The notes below the pieces were generated by a model, which had not been told where the DNA came from, searched no databases, and saw nothing but the letters and a program-made list of their open reading frames with translations. This document shows, piece by piece, positions 1 through 6,886 of a stretch of 8,435 nucleotides of DNA. The translations under genes and the position numbers were made by a program. Numbering within the stretch: position 1 is the first letter of the stretch; every line of letters begins with the position of its first letter. The DNA lies in contig JAHJRU010000213.1 in assembly GCA_018830745.1 (NCBI GenBank), positions 1-8,435 on the forward strand. The letters are read 5' to 3'. Source of the DNA: Chloroflexota bacterium. GTDB lineage: Bacteria; Chloroflexota; Dehalococcoidia; Dehalococcoidales; JAHJRU01.

Positions 1-94
1 AAGATACGGTCAGGGGCACAATGGTGATGCCCAGTTCCTTGGCAAGGTCACTGGTGATATCGGATAAGCTATCAGTCACGATTTTAACGGCCAT
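1..94 (-). CDS. DegV family protein (FakB-type fatty-acid-binding subunit), N-terminal fragment
   Basis: This is the first 31 codons of a gene that runs off the left edge. The reading opens MAVKIVTDSLSDIT and continues with a hydrophobic strand ending near IVPLTV. That is the usual DegV N-terminus, with a beta strand followed by the TDS motif (residues 7-9). Family members bind a fatty acid and present it to the kinase FakA, giving an acyl phosphate for phospholipid synthesis in the cytoplasm. The start is well supported: a G-rich ribosome site (AAGGGGGG, minus strand 109-102) lies 7 bases before the ATG and overlaps the stop codon of the upstream DAK2 gene. Only 13 bases separate the two genes, so they are probably co-transcribed and coupled. 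The lipid-binding residues lie outside the window, so the FakB role rests on the motif and on the neighbour. Confidence 0.85.
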   Translation of the reverse strand, partial: MAVKIVTDSLSDITSDLAKELGITIVPLTVS

Positions 95-107
95 TGATTA
101 ACCCCCC

Positions 108-1751
108 TTATTCCACAGAAATAATGTATTCATAGTGGGGCTGGTCACCTCGGACTACTTCGACTTGCAATTGAGGAAATCGCTCCAGTAGATCCGCGCC
201 CACCTGCTCCGCATTGGCTGGCTCGGTTTCTGAGCCGTAATAAATAGTAATTACTTCAGATTCATCCATGTTTACCCTGGCTAACGTCTTGTTGAGAACA
301 TCTACGGTGCTATCACCTACCGCCACCAGTGCCCGGTCCAGGAAACCTATGGCCTGTTTCTTCTTGATGCTCAAGCCATCCAATTGGGCCGAGCGAACAG
401 CCCGGGTAATCTCAATAGACTTGACGGCTACCATGGCTTTTTTCATAAGCTGAACGTTAGTTTCCAGGTCAGCCTCATAGTCGAAGGCCAGGAGGGCGGC
501 TATCCCCTGTGGAATGGTCTCGGTGGGCACCACTCGGACGGTCTTGTCCGTCACCGACTGGACCTGGTCGGCGGTGAGGATTATGTTGCTGTTGTTGGGC
601 AGGATAATAATCTTATCTGAAGCTACGGCATCCACGGCTTTGAGAATATCCTTGGTGCTGGGATTCATGGTCTGTCCCCCGGGCACAATACTGGATACCC
701 CGAGGCTATGGAGAACCTCGGCTAACCCTTCTCCTGAAGCTATGGCTACAATGCCGATATCAGCCACCATACCGCGGTCCTTTTGCATTTCCATGAAGTC
801 CTGGTGCTGCTCATCCATGTTCCGCAGGCTTACCTGGTGCAGGGTGCCCAGTGAAGTGGCATAGTTGACCACATCGCCCGGCTCCATGGCATGGATATGA
901 ATCCTTATCGTGGACTCGTCACCCACAACGATGAGCGATTCTCCCTTCTTGTTCAGCCTCTTTCTAATCTTGTCTAGGGAGAGCTTCTCCCCCTCCTTCA
1001 CTTTAAGTAAAAATTCAGTGCAGTATCCGTAGGGCACCTCTTCCGCCGCTGCCATCTGAGGTAGTCGGGTAGCCAGAGGTATATTGCTGACAATCATCTG
1101 GGGCTTGCGGAACTGCATTTGCTCTGCCTCACCCCTCAGGTAGCGGAGGGCGCCTTCCAGGATGGTATAGAGACCTTGCCCCCCGGCGTCAACCACGCCG
1201 GCCTCTTTCAATACCGGCAGAAGCGCCGGAGTATTAGCCACTGATTCACGGGCGGCATTAACCGCCGTCTCCAGAGTCATTATCAGGCTATCATCGCCGC
1301 CGGCAACATATGTCTGGGCGGCAGTTGCGGCGTCTCTGATTACCGTTAGAATGGTTCCTTCAACGGGATTGCTCAGGCCCTTGTATGCCTTGTCAGACGC
1401 CTGCATCAGGGCATCGGCAAGTTCCCTCCCATTGAAAGTTTCCTTATCAGTCAATCCCTCGGCCAAACCGCTCCATATCTGTGACAGGATAACACCGCTG
1501 TTACCCCGGGCGCCCATCAGGGCTCCATGGGCCAGAGCTTTAGCTATGGAGAAGGCGAGGCGGTCGGGTGCGTGGTCGGCTTCTTCCACGCTGGAGCGCA
1601 TGGTAAGCAGCATATTGGTTCCGGTATCTCCATCAGGCACCGGGAAGACGTTGAGAGCATCGATGTCTGGAGCGCTCTTTTCCAGCCAGCTGGTAGCCGC
1701 CATGAACATCTCTTTTAAATCTTGCCCAGTAGCTGCTTTTTCTTGACTCAT
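108..1751 (-). CDS. fakA: DAK2 domain fatty acid kinase FakA (YloV family)
   Basis: This is the ATP-dependent kinase that phosphorylates fatty acids bound to DegV/FakB proteins. With the start chosen here it has 547 residues, the usual family size. The N-terminal DhaL/DAK2 domain shows NVFPVPDGDTGTNM near residues 34-47, with Mg-binding Asp residues, then GARGNSGVILSQ near 80-91 and VVDAGGQG near 186-193. The middle domain has Cys244 (YGYCTEF) and His285/His287 (IHIHAMEPG). These match the positions of the zinc ligands described for Staphylococcus aureus FakA (C240, H282, H284). The C-terminal part is DegV-like and ends YEYIISVE, a common family ending. The reading could begin at an ATG 15 bases upstream (1766). 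I chose 1751 because GGGGAG lies 7 bases before it, whereas the upstream ATG has no ribosome site and sits almost at the predicted transcript end. The gene is followed at 13 bases by degV and diverges from rpmB. Confidence 0.93.
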   Translation of the reverse strand: MSQEKAATGQDLKEMFMAATSWLEKSAPDIDALNVFPVPDGDTGTNMLLTMRSSVEEADHAPDRLAFSIAKALAHGALMGARGNSGVILSQIWSGLAEGLTDKETFNGRELADALMQASDKAYKGLSNPVEGTILTVIRDAATAAQTYVAGGDDSLIMTLETAVNAARESVANTPALLPVLKEAGVVDAGGQGLYTILEGALRYLRGEAEQMQFRKPQMIVSNIPLATRLPQMAAAEEVPYGYCTEFLLKVKEGEKLSLDKIRKRLNKKGESLIVVGDESTIRIHIHAMEPGDVVNYATSLGTLHQVSLRNMDEQHQDFMEMQKDRGMVADIGIVAIASGEGLAEVLHSLGVSSIVPGGQTMNPSTKDILKAVDAVASDKIIILPNNSNIILTADQVQSVTDKTVRVVPTETIPQGIAALLAFDYEADLETNVQLMKKAMVAVKSIEITRAVRSAQLDGLSIKKKQAIGFLDRALVAVGDSTVDVLNKTLARVNMDESEVITIYYGSETEPANAEQVGADLLERFPQLQVEVVRGDQPHYEYIISVE

Positions 1752-1758
1752 GTTACTA

Positions 1759-1764
1759 CTCCCC
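1759..1764 (-). promoter_or_regulatory. Ribosome binding site deciding the fakA start
   Basis: The minus strand reads GGGGAG followed by 7 bases and ATG at 1751. The site lies inside the extra codons of the longer reading, so it favours the shorter protein beginning MSQEK. Confidence 0.65.
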
Positions 1765-1774
1765 ATTTTTGGTG

Positions 1775-1802
1775 AAAATAACTATGCAGTCCTACCCTTC
1801 AA
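1775..1802 (-). promoter_or_regulatory. Candidate sigma-70 type promoter for fakA-degV
   Basis: On the minus strand a TTGAAG element (1802-1797) and a TATTTT element (1780-1775) are separated by 16 bases. Transcription would begin near 1768, giving a leader of about 17 bases before the ATG at 1751. The elements are imperfect matches, so this is a prediction by eye. The -35 box lies one base from the -35 box of the divergent rpmB promoter. Confidence 0.4.
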
Positions 1803-1803
1803 A

Positions 1804-1832
1804 TTGCGAAGCTGCGCTGGGTGTGGTAATAT
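1804..1832 (+). promoter_or_regulatory. Candidate extended -10 promoter for rpmB
   Basis: TTGCGA (1804-1809) and TAATAT (1827-1832) are separated by exactly 17 bases. TG lies one base before the -10 box (1824-1825), giving an extended -10 element. The -10 box runs into a perfect AATATATATT palindrome (1828-1837), which should melt easily. Transcription would start near 1839, leaving a leader of about 46 bases before the TTG start of rpmB. This is the best promoter match in the window. Confidence 0.6.
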
Positions 1833-1870
1833 ATATTGTCGGCATTTTACACCAGTTTATGTGGATAGTC

Positions 1871-1877
1871 AAAGGAG
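1871..1877 (+). promoter_or_regulatory. Ribosome binding site deciding the rpmB start
   Basis: AAAGGAG lies 8 bases before the TTG at 1886. It is the only strong ribosome site in the longer open frame that begins at 1769. It therefore fixes the start at the point where L28 homology begins. Confidence 0.75.
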
Positions 1878-1885
1878 AAAAGTCA

Positions 1886-2074
1886 TTGAAGTGCGATATA
1901 TGTGGGAAGACCCCCCAGTTTGGTCATAACGTGAGTCATTCTATGCGGCATACCAATCGTCAGTGGCTGCCCAATATCCATCCGGTCACCTTAGTTAAGG
2001 ATGGTAAAAAAACCCGGCTTAGCCTGTGTACCCGCTGCATTCGTACCCAGCACAAGCTGGCTAAAAGTCGGTAG
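1886..2074 (+). CDS. rpmB: 50S ribosomal protein L28 (zinc-binding form)
   Basis: This is a component of the large ribosomal subunit. The 62-residue product starts MKCDICGKTPQFGHNVSHS, the classic L28 N-terminus, and keeps both CxxC pairs (Cys3/Cys6 and Cys48/Cys51) that form the zinc ribbon of the C+ form. The basic tail ends KLAKSR. The open frame extends 39 codons further upstream (to an ATG at 1769). Those residues are hydrophobic, unlike any part of L28, and overlap the predicted promoter, so the TTG at 1886 is the start. It is the only plus-strand gene in the window. It diverges from fakA and converges on argH. In Firmicutes rpmB also lies beside the DAK2 gene, often with an Asp23-family gene between them; no such gene is present here. 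Confidence 0.95.
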   Translation: MKCDICGKTPQFGHNVSHSMRHTNRQWLPNIHPVTLVKDGKKTRLSLCTRCIRTQHKLAKSR

Positions 2075-2135
2075 GAAGCTGGATAACCGGCAAGACGAGC
2101 CCCACCCCTCACCAGGATTATTAACCTCCAGTAAG
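2075..2135. other. Convergent intergenic gap, no clear terminator
   Basis: These 61 bases separate the 3' ends of rpmB and argH. The only stem seen is five base pairs around ATAA (2078-2091, one G-T pair), with no following T run on either strand. No intrinsic terminator is therefore supported. Termination may be factor-dependent, or may occur inside the facing gene. Confidence 0.5.
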
Positions 2136-3506
2136 CTAGTTCCCTATTATTCTCTTTGCTTCGGCTAATGCCTGCCCTACCTGGCTTGGAGCAGTACCAC
2201 CTACTATATCCCGGGCAGCCAGGGATGATTCCATGGTAATGGAGTACACGTCATCGGCAAATAGGGGGGAGAACCGTTTGTATTCATCGAGGCTGAGTTC
2301 GCCGAATGACTTGCCGTTATCGGCAGCGTGGCTTACCAGCCGGGCTACGATGTCGTGGGCGGTGCGGAATGGCGCCCCTTTTTTCACCAGGTAGTCTGCC
2401 AGGTCGGTGGCTAGCAGGTAGCCTTTCTGGAGTGCCGATTCAATACTGGCTCTTTTGACCTTTACTGTGCCGACCATGCCGGCCAGCACTTCCAGGGTGG
2501 ATAACAGCGTATCCACCACATCAAACAAGCCCTCTTTATCCTCCTGCAGGTCACGGTTGTAAGCCAGGGGCAGACCCTTCATGGTCGTCAGCATAGCCAT
2601 GAGGTGTCCATAGACCCGCCCCGTTTTACCACGGGAAAGCTCGGCAATATCCGGGTTTCTCTTCTGCGGCATGATGCTTGAGCCGGTGGCATAAGCCTCA
2701 TCAAGCTCAATGAAACCGAACTCCGCCGGGGACCACAGGATGATTTCCTCCGCCATCCGGGAGAGGTGCATCATACAAATACTGGCGGCCGCCTCATATT
2801 CGATGACGAAATCCCTGTCGGATACGGCGTCCATGCTGTTACGGCTGATCTGGCTGAAGCCCAGCTCTTGAGCCAGGAAGTCCCGGTCAATGTTATAAGC
2901 CACCCCGGCAAGCGCACCACTGCCCAGGGGCATAACGTCGGTGCGTCCCCGGCAGTCAACGAACCGGTCGACATCGCGCTGCATCATCTCGAAGTAAGCC
3001 AGGAGGTGGTGAGCCAGCAGCACCGGCTGGGCTGGTTGCAGGTGGGTATATCCCGGCATTATCACGTCCTTATTGTCTTCGGCCAGGTCGATTAACGCCC
3101 GTTGAAATACTTGCAGCCTTATAAGCGTCTCCGCTATGGCTTCTTTGGCAAAGAGGCGCAAGTCCAGAGCCACCTGGTCATTTCGGGAGCGGGCCGTATG
3201 GAGCTTACCGCCCACATCGCCCACCTTCTCTATCAGGCGGGCTTCGATGTTCATGTGGATATCTTCTAGTTCCGACTTGAACTGGAACTCGCCCTGCTCT
3301 ATCTCCTCAAGGATTGACGCCAGCCCGTCGGTGATAACCTTGGCTTCTTCCGCCGAGATTATGCCCTGCTTGGCCAGCATCCTGGCGTGGGCAATGCTGC
3401 CGGCGATGTCATAGGGATATAGACGCCAGTCAAAGGGGATGGAAGCGGTGTATGCGGCGGCGCATTTATCCGCTTTCTTTTGGAAACGCCCGCGGATATG
3501 GCTCAT
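2136..3506 (-). CDS. argH: Argininosuccinate lyase
   Basis: This enzyme cleaves argininosuccinate to arginine and fumarate, the last step of arginine synthesis, in the cytoplasm as a homotetramer. The 456-residue length is typical. Family motifs are all present: HTARSRNDQ at 103-111, GYTHLQPAQP at 152-161 (Thr154 and His155 correspond to the substrate and catalytic residues of the superfamily), and the fumarase/lyase signature GSSIMPQKRNP at 275-285 with the mobile-loop serine at 276/277. The start codon overlaps the argG stop as ATGA. A strong AAGGAGG (3525-3519) lies inside the end of argG, but 12 bases before the ATG, which is rather far. Coupling to argG translation probably helps initiation. 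It is the last gene of the operon in this window and is intact. Confidence 0.97.
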   Translation of the reverse strand: MSHIRGRFQKKADKCAAAYTASIPFDWRLYPYDIAGSIAHARMLAKQGIISAEEAKVITDGLASILEEIEQGEFQFKSELEDIHMNIEARLIEKVGDVGGKLHTARSRNDQVALDLRLFAKEAIAETLIRLQVFQRALIDLAEDNKDVIMPGYTHLQPAQPVLLAHHLLAYFEMMQRDVDRFVDCRGRTDVMPLGSGALAGVAYNIDRDFLAQELGFSQISRNSMDAVSDRDFVIEYEAAASICMMHLSRMAEEIILWSPAEFGFIELDEAYATGSSIMPQKRNPDIAELSRGKTGRVYGHLMAMLTTMKGLPLAYNRDLQEDKEGLFDVVDTLLSTLEVLAGMVGTVKVKRASIESALQKGYLLATDLADYLVKKGAPFRTAHDIVARLVSHAADNGKSFGELSLDEYKRFSPLFADDVYSITMESSLAARDIVGGTAPSQVGQALAEAKRIIGN

Positions 3507-4756
3507 TTAGTCTTCTGGCCTCCTTCTTCGGGTGAGGTTATGCTCAGCGGGTCTTCGGTCTCACCCAGTAGTTGAACCTGAGCCTGGGTTATGACCGGCA
3601 GCCCCCAGATGTGAATGAAGCCGGGTGCGGCACTCTGGTCAAACTGGTCACCTTTGTCATAGGTGGCTAAGCCGTGGCTGTAGAGGGAGAAGGGTGATTG
3701 CCGCCCGACCACGGTGCAGTTGCCCTTGAACAGCTTCAGGCGTATAGTTCCGGTAACAAAGCGCTGGGAGCTTCTTACGTATGCCGCCAGGTCGCGGTGC
3801 TGCGGGGTAAACCACAAGCCATTGTAGATAAGGTCGGCATACTCGGCGGCTACCTTCTGCTTGAAGCGTAGCTGGTCTCTGGCAAGGGTCATAGCTTCCA
3901 GTGCCTGGTGTGCCTGAAGCAGGGCGACGGCGGCAGGCGCTTCGTAAATCTCTCTTGACTTTATGCCCACCAGTCGGTTCTCCATGTGGTCAATACGGCC
4001 TATGCCGTGCATACCCGCCAGCTCGTTAAGCTGCCGAATTAAGCCGACCCCACCCATTTTTTGTCCGTTTAGAGTAATCGGGATACCGCGCTCAAAGCCT
4101 ATCTCAACATACTCCGCTTTGTCAGGGGCTTCACCGGGTGACCTGGTCCAGGTATATACATCTTCGGGCGGCTCGATCCAGGGGTCCTCAAGGATGCCGC
4201 ATTCGATGCTTTTACCCCAGAGGCTCTCGTCGATTGAATAGGGACTGGCGGAGGTAATCGGCAGCGGAATATCGTGCTGCCCGGCATACTCGATGGTCTC
4301 TTCGCGGGTCATACCCCACTCCCGGGCCGGGGCAATAATTTTTAATTTCGGGGCCAGGGCGTTGATGCTCACTTCAAACCGCACCTGGTCATTGCCTTTG
4401 CCGGTACAGCCGTGAGCCACGGCTGAGGCACCCTCTTCCTGAGCAGTATCCACCAGTAGCTTGGCCATGAGTGGTCGGGAGAGGGCAGTAGCCAGCGGGT
4501 ATTGTCCCTCGTACATGGCATCGGCTTGCAGCGCCGGGAAGACAAAGTAGTTGATATACAACTCTTTGGCGTCAACCACCAGCGCCTTGAGGGCACCAAC
4601 TTTAAGCGCCTTATCCCGGATGGCGGTAAAATCACGCTCATTCCCGACATCAATCGTAAGGGCGATAACATCGACCTGGTATTTTTCCTGGAGCCATTTT
4701 ATAGCTACCGAGGTATCTAACCCGCCACTGTACGCCAGGACTACTTTGTCTGACAT
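3503..4756 (-). CDS. argG: Argininosuccinate synthase
   Basis: This enzyme condenses citrulline and aspartate, using ATP (released as AMP and pyrophosphate), to make argininosuccinate in the cytoplasm. The 417-residue protein has the N-type ATP pyrophosphatase loop SGGLDTS at residues 10-16, HGCTGKGNDQVRFE at 115-128 and SPYSIDESLWG at 171-181, all diagnostic of the family. It is of the common approximately 400-residue bacterial type; a short charged tail rich in Gly, Glu and Lys follows the last conserved part. The start is secure: GGAGG (4767-4763) stands 6 bases before the ATG. The gene begins 17 bases after the hydrolase stop and overlaps argH by ATGA, so it is firmly part of the operon. 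Confidence 0.97.
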   Translation of the reverse strand: MSDKVVLAYSGGLDTSVAIKWLQEKYQVDVIALTIDVGNERDFTAIRDKALKVGALKALVVDAKELYINYFVFPALQADAMYEGQYPLATALSRPLMAKLLVDTAQEEGASAVAHGCTGKGNDQVRFEVSINALAPKLKIIAPAREWGMTREETIEYAGQHDIPLPITSASPYSIDESLWGKSIECGILEDPWIEPPEDVYTWTRSPGEAPDKAEYVEIGFERGIPITLNGQKMGGVGLIRQLNELAGMHGIGRIDHMENRLVGIKSREIYEAPAAVALLQAHQALEAMTLARDQLRFKQKVAAEYADLIYNGLWFTPQHRDLAAYVRSSQRFVTGTIRLKLFKGNCTVVGRQSPFSLYSHGLATYDKGDQFDQSAAPGFIHIWGLPVITQAQVQLLGETEDPLSITSPEEGGQKTK

Positions 4757-4773
4757 ACTAAACCTCCATTGAT

Positions 4774-5685
4774 TTATCGCCAGGCGATGTCGAAATTCTG
4801 ATTCAGGAAGTCGGTGATTTCAGAATAAACATTGGGGTATTGCCACCAGTAATCGTGCCCCGGGGCTCTTAAATATTGGAGTATATTTCCGGAGTTGTTG
4901 GCTCTTTGTGGTAAGCCGAATATATCTCTCACGTTAGCCATAACCATGCTTATAAAGTCTCCGTCGCTGAAGGAGTCAGGGAGCATGCCGTTGCTGGTCA
5001 ATACCAGGGCTCTCTCCAGCTTGACCCTCTTATGCCAGAATGGTGGGCCGGTCTGAATGGTATAGACCCGCGGGTTGTCTTTCAGCATGGTCATCGCTTT
5101 CTCAGCGATAACCGTGCCCGTACTTTCGCCGGCCAGGATAACCTTCACCTCAGGGATATGCCGGGTAAGCAACTCAACCCTGCCAGCCAGGTCCCTGGCT
5201 TTACTCGGATAGAAGTTGGCTATCTCGGAAGCCTCCTCGAGGCAGGCCCTCCAGCTTACCCGGGTTCTTTGATAGTCCAGGGCAAGCGCCTGGTAACCCA
5301 TGACGTTGAGTTTAGTTTTAATGCCGGTGAAAATACTGTCCCAACCCTGGCTGTCTTCCAGCAGATTCCATCCCCAGCCACCGGAGTTAAAGAGGATAAC
5401 AAAATCTTTATCTTTAGCCTCGGTATAAATGGCTAAGACCTGATTAACGAAGTTGTTTGCCTCTTCCTGAGAGTCGCCGAATAGCGTTTTAGCCATCTCA
5501 GCAGCATCCTCAACTACTGCCGGTGGGATACTTGAATTGTCGCCGGCAGTAAGGGGAAGCCCTCCCGTGCCAGCAGTAGAGGCACTTCCGACACCGGGAT
5601 AGGAAGAGGCTATCAGCACTATACCCAGCATCAAAAGGGCTGATAAGCCGATAAGTGTTGCCAGTTGCCCGATCTTCCTTAACAT
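4774..5685 (-). CDS. Uncharacterised exported or membrane-anchored alpha/beta hydrolase
   Basis: I cannot assign a named function. The 303-residue reading opens with MLRKIGQ and a hydrophobic stretch (about residues 8-28), then a Ser/Gly/Thr/Ala-rich linker (about 29-53). This is the pattern of a signal peptide or single membrane anchor with the rest outside the cytoplasm. The globular part fits an alpha/beta hydrolase: a strand ending in FNSGGWGW (99-106, likely oxyanion loop), the nucleophile elbow GESTG (186-190, Ser188), acidic candidates Asp237, Asp241 or Asp243 in a PDSFSDGD segment, and a late His277 in APGHDYWWQYP. There is no Cys for a lipoprotein. The start at 5685 follows the argD stop by one base (TGAGATG). 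Its ribosome site is weak (AGG 11 bases upstream), so reinitiation is likely. A longer reading from 5766 would place 27 extra residues over the argD tail and before the signal segment, so it is unlikely. The substrate is unknown; esterase, lipase or peptidase activity are all possible. Confidence 0.7.
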   Translation of the reverse strand: MLRKIGQLATLIGLSALLMLGIVLIASSYPGVGSASTAGTGGLPLTAGDNSSIPPAVVEDAAEMAKTLFGDSQEEANNFVNQVLAIYTEAKDKDFVILFNSGGWGWNLLEDSQGWDSIFTGIKTKLNVMGYQALALDYQRTRVSWRACLEEASEIANFYPSKARDLAGRVELLTRHIPEVKVILAGESTGTVIAEKAMTMLKDNPRVYTIQTGPPFWHKRVKLERALVLTSNGMLPDSFSDGDFISMVMANVRDIFGLPQRANNSGNILQYLRAPGHDYWWQYPNVYSEITDFLNQNFDIAWR

Positions 5686-5686
5686 C

Positions 5687-6886
5687 TCAGTTTTGACCTG
5701 AATTAGTAATGGCGGATAAGGCTTCATCCAGTATCCCCAGTGCTTCATCAACTTCCTGGTTGCCAATGGTAAGGGGAGGTATGAAGCGCAGGGCGTTGGG
5801 CTTCAGCTTGTTGACCAGCAAGCCCCTGCTGAGGCAGGACATCAACATATCCGCGGCTATATCCCGGTTGAACTCCATGGCGACCAGCAGTCCCCGGCCT
5901 CGCACATTGACTATGACAGAGTGCTTCTGCGCTAAATTCCTCAGCCCGTCCATAAGATAGTCGCCAACTTTCTTAGCGTTCCCGGCGATGTCGTTTTCTA
6001 CAATAAATTTTACCGTGGCATAGGCCGCCGCACAGGTTACCGGATTACCGCCAAAGGTGGAACCATGCTCGCCGGGAGTGAAAACCGCGGCACTGTCTTT
6101 GGCCAGAATAGCTCCGGCGGGCATACCACTGGCCAAACCTTTAGCCAGGGTCATTATATCAGGTTCAATACCATATTGCTCGTAGGCGAAAAGGGTCCCC
6201 GTTCGGCCCATTCCGGTCTGTATTTCATCCAGAATAAGCAGGATGCCTTTTTGGTCGCACCAGGCGCGCACCTGGGCGAGGTAATCGTCGTCAGGCAGGT
6301 TCACACCCCCTTCTCCCTGCATTGGCTCCAGCATAATAGCGCATGTTTTGGGGCTGGTGACAGCTTCTATGGCCTCAATACTATTATACTCCACGTTGAC
6401 AAATCCGGAGGGTAAGGGTACATAAGGCTGTTGGAACTTCGTCTGGCCGGTGGCAGCTACCATGCCCAGTGTACGTCCATGAAAAGAACCGGTGGTGGTG
6501 ATAACCTCGTAGGCGCCGTTCAGGTGGTGCTTTCCATAGCGACGGGCTAGCTTTACGGCTCCTTCATTTGCCTCGGTGCCGCTATTACACATGAAGACCT
6601 TATCCAGGCAGCTATGCTGGACCAGGATTTCAGCCAGTTGCACCTGGGGTATGGTGTAGAACTGGTTGGATACCTGGATCAGCGTATGTACCTGTTCGGT
6701 TACTGCCCCGGCAACCGCCGGATGACAGTGCCCCAGGCTATTCACCGCCCACCCGGCGACGAAATCCAGATATTCCCGCCCGTCATCATCCCATACCCGT
6801 GCTCCCTCTCCCCGCACCAGGGTTACGGGTACGCGGTCGAAAGTGCGCATAAAGTATTGCTTTTCCAGTTCCTGCCATTGGCTCAT
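5687..6886 (-). CDS. argD: Acetylornithine aminotransferase
   Basis: This is a PLP-dependent class III aminotransferase that converts N-acetylglutamate semialdehyde to N-acetylornithine with glutamate as amino donor. In many bacteria it also serves lysine synthesis (succinyl-diaminopimelate step); the sequence alone cannot settle that. The 399-residue protein has the phosphate-binding SGTEAN (102-107), SFHGRT (134-139), DEIQTGMGRTG (220-230, Asp220 contacting the PLP ring nitrogen), the Schiff-base Lys249 in TLAKGLASGMP, and GSTFGGNP (275-282). The ATG overlaps the argB stop as ATGA, and AGAGGT (6898-6893) stands 6 bases upstream. The hydrolase gene follows after one base. Length and motifs indicate an intact gene. 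Confidence 0.95.
   Translation of the reverse strand: MSQWQELEKQYFMRTFDRVPVTLVRGEGARVWDDDGREYLDFVAGWAVNSLGHCHPAVAGAVTEQVHTLIQVSNQFYTIPQVQLAEILVQHSCLDKVFMCNSGTEANEGAVKLARRYGKHHLNGAYEVITTTGSFHGRTLGMVAATGQTKFQQPYVPLPSGFVNVEYNSIEAIEAVTSPKTCAIMLEPMQGEGGVNLPDDDYLAQVRAWCDQKGILLILDEIQTGMGRTGTLFAYEQYGIEPDIMTLAKGLASGMPAGAILAKDSAAVFTPGEHGSTFGGNPVTCAAAYATVKFIVENDIAGNAKKVGDYLMDGLRNLAQKHSVIVNVRGRGLLVAMEFNRDIAADMLMSCLSRGLLVNKLKPNALRFIPPLTIGNQEVDEALGILDEALSAITNSGQN

Noticed and set aside
268..1746. Several plus-strand open frames of 61-131 codons opposite fakA
   Set aside because: They lie antisense within a clearly conserved gene, have no recognisable protein motifs and no consistent ribosome sites; they are by-products of the codon use of fakA.
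2078..2091. Stem GCTGG/CCGGC as a terminator for rpmB
   Set aside because: It has only five pairs, including one G-T, and no T run follows.
5686..5766. Longer N-terminus for the hydrolase (start at 5766)
   Set aside because: It would overlap the argD coding end by 80 bases and put 27 extra residues before the signal or membrane segment; the TGAGATG junction start is more natural.
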